Shown one piece after another: positions 25,786-31,614 of a DNA stretch of 31,614 bases (the first letter of the stretch is position 1; every line of letters begins with the position of its first letter). This DNA is from Caryophanales bacterium UBA1709 (GTDB taxonomy: Bacteria; Bacillota_I; Bacilli_A; RFN20; UBA1709). Under the pieces are notes generated by a model that saw only the letters and a program-made list of their open reading frames with translations, had not been told where the DNA came from and searched no databases. A program made the position numbers and the translations under genes. Where the stretch lies: assembly GCA_002317215.1 (NCBI GenBank), contig DCJD01000012.1, positions 92,756 to 124,369 on the forward strand, in the 5' to 3' direction.

Positions 25786-25951
25786 GTAGTGAAGAAATTG
25801 AACTAGAACTTAAAAAACTGTCAAATTTGAATGAAAATAGTCAAATTTATGATGTTTTATTAAGTTTAGTATAGATAAGTATTTAAATATATATGAAGCT
25901 AAAGAAGATATAGAAGTGTAAAATGAAATATTAAAATTACGCAAAAATAAT
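25740..25951 (+). pseudogene. possible degraded gene remnant between queT and asnS
   Basis: Bases 25740-25866 read as an open frame without a start codon, giving SSEEIELELKKLSNLNE and then DVLLSLV before TAG. One frame over, the reading continues IDKYLNIYEAKEDIEV, stop, NEILKLRKNNK, stop. The charged, helix-like sequence resumes cleanly after the shift, as expected for a small gene broken by one frameshift and one nonsense change. The 5' part overlaps the end of queT. I do not recognise a family, and AT-rich noncoding DNA can imitate this. Confidence 0.35.
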
Positions 25952-25960
25952 AAGTAATTA

Positions 25961-25988
25961 TTGAAAATATTAATCTTATTAATATAAT
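25961..25988 (+). promoter_or_regulatory. promoter of the asnS T-box transcript
   Basis: TTGAAA (25961-25966), 16-base spacer, TATAAT (25983-25988). Transcription would begin near 25995, just before the T-box leader. Confidence 0.75.
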
Positions 25989-26009
25989 TAATACATAGCG
26001 TTAATAAAT

Positions 26010-26205
26010 GATGAAGTATTAAACTGGCTTATAGAGAGTTCCTAAGGGTGAAAAAGGAATAGCAAAGAAATATGGATAACACATTTTAGCTACCGTTAAC
26101 TTGGTTATAAGTTTAAATTAAGTGCACTAGAGTGAATTTGGATGGTACCGCGGGATAAAAAATATCTCGTTCCAACAATTTTTACTCTTTTTTTATTAAT
26201 TTTAG
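26010..26205 (+). ncRNA. T-box leader specific for tRNA-Asn
   Basis: AGAGAG (26033-26038) and GGTGAAA (26047-26053) are the stem I landmarks. The specifier loop GGATAACACA offers AAC (26078-26080), an Asn codon that fits the asnS gene downstream. The T-box TGGTACCGCGG lies at 26143-26153. A competing terminator CGGGATA/TATCTCG (26151-26169), extended by TGG/CCA, is followed by T-rich sequence. Uncharged tRNA-Asn should favour the antiterminator and switch asnS on. Confidence 0.93.
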
Positions 26206-26216
26206 GAGGATATATT

Positions 26217-27611
26217 ATGCTAGAATTTAAAACAATTAGAGAATTATATGATATTTCATATTCTGGAGATCAAATTGAGAAAGATTCAATTGATTATGTT
26301 GAATTAGAAGGATGGGTTAGAACTAATAGATTTAATGGATCTGTTGGTTTTATCGAATTAAATGATGGTACTTATTTTAAGAATGCTCAATTAGTTTATG
26401 AGCCTAACTTAGAGAATATTGAAGAAGTATCTAAACTAAATAGTGGTAGTGCAATAAATATTACTGGTAAATTAATTTTTACTCCAGAAGCTAAACAACC
26501 ATTTGAGATTAAGGTTAATTTATTGAAAGTTGAAGGTAGTGTTGATGAAGATTACCCGCTTCAAAAGAAAAGACATTCTTTTGAATATCTAAGAGAAATA
26601 TCTCATTTAAGACCAAGAACTAATACATTTAGTGCAGTATTTAGAGTAAGATCAGTATTATCTATGGCTATTCATGAATTTTTCCAAAACCAAGGATTCG
26701 TTTACGTTCATACTCCTTTAATCACTAGTAATGATTGTGAAGGAGCTGGAGAAGAATTTATAGTTACTACAAGAAGTGATGGTAAATATGATCAAGATTT
26801 CTTTGGTAAAAAGGCTGGTTTAACTGTATCTGGTCAATTAAACGCCGAAGCATATGCTTTAGCGTTTAGAGATGTTTATACTTTTGGACCAACTTTTAGA
26901 GCTGAACACAGTAACACTGTTAGACATGCTGCAGAATTTTGGATGATTGAACCAGAAATTGCTTTTGCTGATTTAGAAGATGATATGGATTTGATTGAAG
27001 ATACAATTAAATATTGCATTCAATATGTTTTAGAAAACGCCACAGAAGAAATGAAATTCTTTGATTCGATGATTGAACCTGGAATTATTGCAAAACTAGA
27101 AGGCATAGTAGCAAAAGATTTTGCTAAGATGACATATACAAAAGGAATTGAATTATTACAAAAAGCCGTCAAAGAAGGTCATGTATTTGAAAATAATGAT
27201 ATTGTTTGGGGTATGGATTTACAAAGTGAACATGAAAGATATTTATGTGAAACTATCGCTAATGGACCACTATTTTTAACTGATTATCCTAAAGATATAA
27301 AAGCTTTCTATATGCGTTTAAATGACGACAATAAGACTGTTGCAGCAGCTGATTTACTAGTTCCTGGTGTTGGGGAGATGGTTGGTGCAAGTCAAAGAGA
27401 AGAAAGATATGAATATCTAGATAAACGTATGGATGAACTTCATATGAATAAAGAAGGATTACAATGGTATTTAGATTTAAGAAGATTTGGCGGTTGCAAA
27501 CACGCTGGATTTGGCATTGGATTTGAAAGATTATTAATGTATATTACTGGAATTGGTAATATAAGAGACGTTATTCCATTTGCTAGAACATTTAAGAATT
27601 TAGAATATTAA
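26217..27611 (+). CDS. asnS: asparaginyl-tRNA synthetase
   Basis: 464 residues. Class IIb enzyme: N-terminal OB-fold anticodon-binding domain (VELEGWVRTNRF, about 24-35), then catalytic core with motif 2 (FRAEHSNT, about 222-229) and motif 3 (GFGIGFERLLMYITG, about 427-441). The short SNT and GEMVGASQREERY stretches favour AsnRS over AspRS. I choose ATG at 26217, 7 bases after AGGAGGA; an upstream ATG at 26142 lies inside the T-box. Regulated by the T-box leader. The enzyme charges tRNA-Asn directly. Confidence 0.96.
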   Translation: MLEFKTIRELYDISYSGDQIEKDSIDYVELEGWVRTNRFNGSVGFIELNDGTYFKNAQLVYEPNLENIEEVSKLNSGSAINITGKLIFTPEAKQPFEIKVNLLKVEGSVDEDYPLQKKRHSFEYLREISHLRPRTNTFSAVFRVRSVLSMAIHEFFQNQGFVYVHTPLITSNDCEGAGEEFIVTTRSDGKYDQDFFGKKAGLTVSGQLNAEAYALAFRDVYTFGPTFRAEHSNTVRHAAEFWMIEPEIAFADLEDDMDLIEDTIKYCIQYVLENATEEMKFFDSMIEPGIIAKLEGIVAKDFAKMTYTKGIELLQKAVKEGHVFENNDIVWGMDLQSEHERYLCETIANGPLFLTDYPKDIKAFYMRLNDDNKTVAAADLLVPGVGEMVGASQREERYEYLDKRMDELHMNKEGLQWYLDLRRFGGCKHAGFGIGFERLLMYITGIGNIRDVIPFARTFKNLEY

Positions 27612-27612
27612 T

Positions 27613-27726
27613 ATGCGTAGTGAATTAGAGAAAATTAAATCTACTAAAAGAGTAAATATACTTTTAATTGTTATATTGGTTTTATTAATAGGATATTTTT
27701 TAGTTAGTCTCATAGGTATTATTTAA
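27613..27726 (+). CDS. 37-residue single-span membrane peptide
   Basis: A short gene below usual size limits, starting 1 base after the asnS stop. The peptide begins MRSELEKIKSTKRVN, basic and helical, followed by one hydrophobic segment (about 16-37) running to the C-terminus. Its stop overlaps the start of the exonuclease gene (TAATG), exactly the spacing expected of a coupled gene. No Shine-Dalgarno site is evident. Function unknown. Confidence 0.6.
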   Translation: MRSELEKIKSTKRVNILLIVILVLLIGYFLVSLIGII

Positions 27727-28313
27727 TGGATTATAAAACATTTGTATTTTTTGATAATGAATTTGTTTGCACACAAAATGGATGCTATCCAATTCAAGTA
27801 TCATTTGAAGCTAAAGAATGTAAAAGCAAAAAATTTAAAGATATTGGATTATTTAATAAATTTATTAAACCGAGATCACCAAAAGTTATTACAAAATATT
27901 TCATTAGATATACAGGTATTACATATGACTATTTAAAAGAACATGGATTACCTAGAAAAGAAGTTAAAAAAGCGACTATAGAATATTTTAAAAGTTTTGA
28001 TTTAGATACTACTTTATTTATCGGTTGGGATATATACAATGATTTAGAATCATTCAATGTATTAACAAAATCTTTAAGATTTAAACTTAAAAAAGTTAAT
28101 TTTCTGGATTTAAGTCCAATATATCAAAAATTAAGAAAAGATAAGAATCGAACTAAACTAGCTCTTGCTTGTTCAACCTATGATTTGCAATCAAAGGATT
28201 GGCATGATGCTAGTGTAGATGCACATATGACATATTTATTATTTACTAAAATAAATGAAGAAATAGGATTAAATAAAATAATCAAAGGAAATGTATTTAA
28301 TTATAAAAAATAG
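27726..28313 (+). CDS. DEDDh-type 3'-5' exonuclease
   Basis: 195 residues. FFDNEFV gives D10 and E12 (exo I), GWDIYNDLESF around 100-110 gives the exo II Asp (D106 or D102), and WHDASVDA gives H160 and D165 (exo III, HxxxxD). Together these form the two-metal site of the DnaQ/RNase T-like family. No polymerase or helicase domain is attached, so the substrate (RNA or DNA) is open. The start overlaps the stop of the small membrane peptide. The stop codon is inside the terminator stem. Confidence 0.82.
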   Translation: MDYKTFVFFDNEFVCTQNGCYPIQVSFEAKECKSKKFKDIGLFNKFIKPRSPKVITKYFIRYTGITYDYLKEHGLPRKEVKKATIEYFKSFDLDTTLFIGWDIYNDLESFNVLTKSLRFKLKKVNFLDLSPIYQKLRKDKNRTKLALACSTYDLQSKDWHDASVDAHMTYLLFTKINEEIGLNKIIKGNVFNYKK

Positions 28314-28332
28314 CCAAATATGGCTATTTTTT
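28305..28332. terminator. bidirectional terminator containing both convergent stop codons
   Basis: AAAAAATAGCCA / TGGCTATTTTTT with loop AATA. TAG of the exonuclease gene (28311-28313) is in the left arm and TAG of the minus-strand gene (28324-28326) is in the right arm. Confidence 0.88.
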
Positions 28333-28944
28333 ATCTTTTTCATCATTATCTTCGATATTAGTATTGAAGTAATTAACGGCTCTATTTTTAACGCGAATTA
28401 TTTTAGCTTTGAGAATTAATGAATTCTTAAATGTTTCAATAATTAATGTTAATAGAACAATTAGTTCAATATATGTTGCATATCCAATTAGATCAAGATG
28501 GAAAACACTTCTTTTTGTTAATACTGGCCAATCTACTGGGAAATTATCAAAGAAGAAGAATTTAGATTTAGGAGACTCTAATTTGAATTTTAAATCATCA
28601 ATTACTACTTTAACTAGTTGATAATCATTTTGATATTTAAATCTAATAATTAATACAAATGCTAATGAGACAATAAATGCTATTCTAATATACCATCTAT
28701 TCTTATAATAGAATTCTCTGATTTCTTTTTTGATAGTATATTTAATTACATCTTTAGGTGTAGATAATAGTTGATATTTACACATATCATATAAATACAT
28801 ATCTATTTCTTTTGCTTTCCTTTTAGAATATTTTTGAATTGATTCAACAATAATTCCAAGTAATACAACAAATAATAATAGAACTACTAATATTACACTG
28901 ATGAATTTTTTGCTATCATCACTAACCGCTAAAAAGTTATTCAT
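28324..28944 (-). CDS. uncharacterised membrane protein with three hydrophobic segments
   Basis: 206 residues. Membrane segments at about 14-34, 85-104 and 160-178, with a basic cytoplasmic-type stretch (about 35-82) and a loop containing FFFFDNFPVDWPVL (about 129-142). No family recognised. It has a good ribosome site (GGAGG) inside the end of the upstream gene and overlaps that gene by 8 bases, so it belongs to a tight three-gene unit of membrane proteins. The Lys/Asp-rich tail (EDNDEKDKK) is probably cytoplasmic. Confidence 0.75.
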   Translation of the reverse strand: MNNFLAVSDDSKKFISVILVVLLLFVVLLGIIVESIQKYSKRKAKEIDMYLYDMCKYQLLSTPKDVIKYTIKKEIREFYYKNRWYIRIAFIVSLAFVLIIRFKYQNDYQLVKVVIDDLKFKLESPKSKFFFFDNFPVDWPVLTKRSVFHLDLIGYATYIELIVLLTLIIETFKNSLILKAKIIRVKNRAVNYFNTNIEDNDEKDKK

Positions 28945-29197
28945 CTATTTCGCCTCCATTTTCTTTAAATGGATTTAACATATCTAATGCTCTTTTACGA
29001 TATTCAGCTAATTTGACCATTTTTTGATCATTTTTGTCTAAATCTTTGCCATAGAAGAATAATATTACTGATTTAATTTCTAATACTAAGTGTTGAATTA
29101 AACCAAAAACAAGTAAAAAAGCATAACAAACAAGGATGACTGGAAGTCTTACTATAAACCATAATCCTTTAATTAAATATTTTAATAATTCAATCAT
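28937..29197 (-). CDS. small uncharacterised membrane protein, 86 residues
   Basis: The N-terminal half is hydrophobic (about 8-50, one or two membrane passes); the C-terminal half is charged (YGKDLDKNDQKMVKLAEYRK). It begins at the last base of the upstream gene (TAATG) and its end overlaps the next gene by 8 bases. Such tight coupling suggests a joint function or complex with its neighbours. No family recognised. Confidence 0.7.
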   Translation of the reverse strand: MIELLKYLIKGLWFIVRLPVILVCYAFLLVFGLIQHLVLEIKSVILFFYGKDLDKNDQKMVKLAEYRKRALDMLNPFKENGGEIDE

Positions 29198-30078
29198 TAT
29201 TTTACTTTGACCTCTTCTTTATTAAAGAATAATTTATATAAACCATACCCCATAGGTGGCAATAAGAGTAATAAATAAGCTGTTATATGTTGATAACTTA
29301 AATCTAAAGATTCATATGTTTTTAATAAAGGTAATGTGATAACTAAGAATACACCAACTTGAATCATTAATATTATTTGTGGCTTTTCAGTTTGTTGATA
29401 ACCATATAAAACAAGAGGAATAACTGAAATTATAGATAAAATCGAAATAAAGAATATAATTGCTTCTTTTTCAAATGGGAAGAATGCAACTATAAAACCT
29501 ATTATACTAATAAGAATAATAAAGAAAGATGGTTTATCAGTCTTTTTAACTTCAATTTTTAGTTTCTTTAAAGAAGATTTAGTTGCAATATGAACCATAA
29601 ATGCTTGTGCAAAACAATAGATTAATAAGAAACCTAAACCAAGATAAGCGTTGCTTCCTTCAAAATGTAAAATTGTTTGCATCCAATAAATAACATCAAA
29701 TTTGGCTATTTTCTTCAATAATAAAGCTGAAATAAAGAATAATCCAAACTCTACAATAGTTAAAATGTATACAATACTTGTTCCATCTAGATTATTTTTA
29801 ACTGCTAATCCATAAGCAATTCCTACAGAAATCGTTGGAAGGATGTATAATAAAGCACTATTAAAATCAATAATTGAACAAATTAATAGTGATGCAACAG
29901 CAAAAATAAAAGAATATCTAATATCAGTTTTTAATGATAGCATTGCACTGAAGAATGGAACCATAAATAGAATAGCTATATCTATTCCAACTCCTACTTG
30001 AAATCTTAATAATAATGTTGCAATAACATGTGCGGCTGTAGTGAGCCCACAAAGTACAATTGATCTTGTTTTACTCAT
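29197..30078 (-). CDS. polytopic membrane protein, weakly YybS/DUF2232-like
   Basis: 293 residues with eight or so membrane helices. The first part (LTTAAHVIATLLLRFQVGVG followed by DIAILFMVPFFSAML) recalls the YybS/DUF2232 proteins of Firmicutes and, more loosely, ECF S components; this is an impression, not a motif match. First gene of the three-gene minus-strand unit, with its own promoter and a GAGGT ribosome site. It is not near rpsR/rplI, the usual YybS neighbours. Confidence 0.7.
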   Translation of the reverse strand: MSKTRSIVLCGLTTAAHVIATLLLRFQVGVGIDIAILFMVPFFSAMLSLKTDIRYSFIFAVASLLICSIIDFNSALLYILPTISVGIAYGLAVKNNLDGTSIVYILTIVEFGLFFISALLLKKIAKFDVIYWMQTILHFEGSNAYLGLGFLLIYCFAQAFMVHIATKSSLKKLKIEVKKTDKPSFFIILISIIGFIVAFFPFEKEAIIFFISILSIISVIPLVLYGYQQTEKPQIILMIQVGVFLVITLPLLKTYESLDLSYQHITAYLLLLLPPMGYGLYKLFFNKEEVKVK

Positions 30079-30097
30079 AGTCTTTTACCTCATAAAA

Positions 30098-30126
30098 ATT
30101 TTAGCATTTTCATATATAAAAGTAAA
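30098..30126 (-). promoter_or_regulatory. promoter of the minus-strand membrane-protein unit
   Basis: On the minus strand TTTACT, 17-base spacer, TAAAAT preceded by TG (TGCTAAAAT). The -35 hexamer is inside the inverted repeat at 30119-30141. Confidence 0.55.
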
Positions 30127-30141
30127 TTTTATATTTACTTT
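30119..30141. repeat. 9-bp inverted repeat between the membrane-protein unit and pcrA, candidate operator
   Basis: AAAGTAAAT / ATTTACTTT with a 5-base spacer TTTAT. It covers the -35 box of the minus-strand promoter and lies upstream of the pcrA promoter. Confidence 0.45.
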
Positions 30142-30180
30142 AATAATAATGTTCATGTCCTTTAATAGGTACATATTTCA

Positions 30181-30189
30181 TGGTAAAAT
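30181..30189 (+). promoter_or_regulatory. extended -10 of pcrA, possibly leaderless
   Basis: TGGTAAAAT ends 7 bases before the pcrA ATG. No Shine-Dalgarno sequence is present. This matches the layout before pgsB. Confidence 0.5.
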
Positions 30190-30196
30190 ATTAGCG

Positions 30197-31614
30197 ATGA
30201 AAACGTATCTAGAAAGTCTTAATGAAGGACAGCTTAATGCGGTAACTACCACAAGCCAATATGCCAGGGTAATTGCTGGAGCTGGAAGCGGTAAAACTAA
30301 GGTTTTAACTAGCCGCATTATTTATTTAATTGATGAATTAGGAATTAATCCTAATCGTATTTTAGGTTTTACATTTACTAATAAAGCCGCAAAAGAAATG
30401 AAGGATAGAGTAGCAAAAGCATTAGATGGGATTAATACATCTAATATTTCTACATATCATTCTTTTTGCAATAAATTATTAAGAGAAGATATTAATTTAA
30501 TTGGATTCACTAGATCTTTTGTAATTATAGATGAATCTGATCAAACAGATATTATTAAAGAAATTAAAAAAGAATATGATGAATTTAAGCAATTAAAAGT
30601 TAATGATTTGATTAGCTATATAAGTCATTGTAAAACATATAATATCGTTCCAAAAGATGCTCTAGATGATTTAAATGAAGAAGGAAAATCAACAATACCA
30701 GCAAGAATATATCAAGATTATTGCAAATATCTTAAAGAACATAACTATCTTGATTTTGATGATTTAATTATTTATAGCGTTGAAGTACTTAGCAAAAATG
30801 AACATATAAGAAATAAGTGGCAAGATAGATTTGATGCTATATTAGTTGATGAATTTCAAGATACTGATAATCTACAATATGATTTATTAAAACTTTTAGT
30901 TAAACCTTCTACAACTATTTTCGTTGTAGGAGATCCAGATCAAACCATATACACATGGAGAGGGGCTAACGTTGATATTGTTTTTGATTTTACTAATGAT
31001 TTTAAAGGCGTTCAAGATTATGTATTAAACGTTAATTATCGCTCGACATCATCAATACTAGATTGTGCAAATGCTTTAATTAAAAATAATAAAAATCGTA
31101 TTGAAAAAGATTTGATTAGCAATAACTCGGTTGGTTCAAAACCTTTATTATTTAATGGTGTAAGTCAAGATGTTGAAGCTGATTATATTGCTTCTAAGAT
31201 TCAAAAATCAATTTCAGAATATAATCTTAAATATAAAGATTTTGCTATTTTATATCGTTCTAATTATTATTCGGGCATGATTGAAAGAGCACTAATTAAG
31301 CTTAGAATTCCATATGAGATTTATGGAAACTATAAATTCTATGAAAGAAGAGAAATTAAAGATTGTATGTCTTATTTAAGATTAATATGTAATTATGATG
31401 ATCCTGTAGCTTTTATTAGAATCATAAATGTTCCAAGAAGAGGAATAGGACAAAAGACTTTAGATAATATTATTTGTTGTGCTAAAGAAGAAGGAATATC
31501 ATATTTTGAATATTGCAAAAAGAATTATAAAACTGGTAATATTGCAGAATTTGTACAAATAATTGACAAATTTGCTATAAAATCACAAGATGAGAACATT
31601 AATTTTGGTGATTT
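30197..31614 (+). CDS. pcrA: UvrD/PcrA-type DNA helicase, 5' part (runs off the window)
   Basis: About 472 residues of an SF1A helicase are visible and the frame is open at the window edge. Q-motif LNEGQLNAV, Walker A GAGSGKT (28-34), motif Ia FTFTNKAAKEM, Walker B VDEFQDTD, motif III GDPDQTIYTWRGA and motif IV NYRST are all intact. It unwinds DNA 3' to 5' in repair and at stalled replication forks or RNA polymerase. In Firmicutes this gene often precedes ligA, which would be beyond the window. The ATG has no ribosome site and stands 7 bases after a possible -10 box. Confidence 0.93.
   Translation, partial: MKTYLESLNEGQLNAVTTTSQYARVIAGAGSGKTKVLTSRIIYLIDELGINPNRILGFTFTNKAAKEMKDRVAKALDGINTSNISTYHSFCNKLLREDINLIGFTRSFVIIDESDQTDIIKEIKKEYDEFKQLKVNDLISYISHCKTYNIVPKDALDDLNEEGKSTIPARIYQDYCKYLKEHNYLDFDDLIIYSVEVLSKNEHIRNKWQDRFDAILVDEFQDTDNLQYDLLKLLVKPSTTIFVVGDPDQTIYTWRGANVDIVFDFTNDFKGVQDYVLNVNYRSTSSILDCANALIKNNKNRIEKDLISNNSVGSKPLLFNGVSQDVEADYIASKIQKSISEYNLKYKDFAILYRSNYYSGMIERALIKLRIPYEIYGNYKFYERREIKDCMSYLRLICNYDDPVAFIRIINVPRRGIGQKTLDNIICCAKEEGISYFEYCKKNYKTGNIAEFVQIIDKFAIKSQDENINFGD

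Noticed and set aside
10333..25850. Recurring GTCAAATTT / TCAAATTTGA words (10340, 13079, 22850, 25820, 25840) as a dispersed repeat family
   Set aside because: The matches are short, AT-rich and partly in terminators or codons; too little to separate from chance.
26142..26216. 25-codon N-terminal extension of asnS starting at an ATG in the leader
   Set aside because: The ATG is part of the T-box antiterminator region; the translated extension is not AsnRS-like, and AGGAGGA stands 7 bases before the ATG at 26217.
27742..27936. 64-codon open frame overlapping the exonuclease gene on the same strand
   Set aside because: Shifted reading of the DEDD exonuclease; no ribosome site, and it removes the catalytic motifs.
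1..31614. Mycoplasma-type genetic code (UGA = Trp), suggested by the AT content
   Set aside because: pgsB and rimI end with TGA at positions that fit gene overlap, and Trp residues in conserved motifs use TGG.
1..31614. CRISPR array, prophage, insertion sequence or toxin-antitoxin pair
   Set aside because: No regularly spaced repeats, transposase or integrase motifs, or paired small genes with such signatures were seen.

Overview
The window looks like a chromosomal segment of an AT-rich, walled, low-GC Gram-positive bacterium, probably an uncultured Bacilli lineage near the Erysipelotrichia/Mollicutes border. Sequence support: very AT-rich composition; Shine-Dalgarno sites of the AAAGGAG type; a T-box leader and an FMN riboswitch; and Bacillus-like gene orders (tmk-holB-ricT-rsmI and tsaE-tsaB-rimI-tsaD). 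UGA acts as a stop (ends of pgsB and rimI) and Trp is encoded by TGG, so the Mycoplasma code is not used. Glutamate racemase points to a peptidoglycan wall. No rRNA, tRNA, insertion sequence, prophage or CRISPR array was seen.

Layout. 1-6113 is a surface/secretion block: the 3' end of a possible M14-type peptidase, a small lipoprotein, an M14-type zinc peptidase probably anchored as a lipoprotein, and a 1229-residue multidomain lipoprotein with OB-like and Ig-like modules. 6170-7672 is a two-subunit class I fumarase operon with its own promoter and terminator. 7703-10378 is a poly-gamma-glutamate operon (pgsB-pgsC-pgsW), facing murI (D-glutamate supply) convergently. 11257-13094 is typA. 13099-15599 is a minus-strand run, cmk-der-small membrane protein. 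15649-15904 is a monocistronic ferredoxin missed by length cut-offs. 15898-16689 is ribU under an FMN riboswitch.

16753-19978 is tmk-holB-ricT-rsmI. 20049-22127 is an EF-G-like GTPase with altered switch residues. 22264-25785 is an operon of a DUF402/Ntdp-type nucleotidase followed by the t6A genes tsaE-tsaB-rimI-tsaD and the S component queT. 25961-28332 is a T-box-controlled asnS (AAC specifier) followed by a 37-codon membrane peptide and a DEDD exonuclease. 28324-30126 is a minus-strand run of three uncharacterised membrane proteins. 30197 to the end is the 5' part of a PcrA/UvrD helicase.

Most of the window is housekeeping: translation, tRNA modification, replication and cofactor uptake. 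The accessory parts are the lipoprotein block, the poly-gamma-glutamate operon and the membrane-protein trio. I did not find a clear candidate for a wholly new system. The points most worth checking are the pgs operon lacking pgsA, the modular lipoprotein next to the M14 peptidases, candidate leaderless transcripts, the EF-G paralogue without its catalytic His, and the hairpin-rich leader before the Ntdp-like gene.
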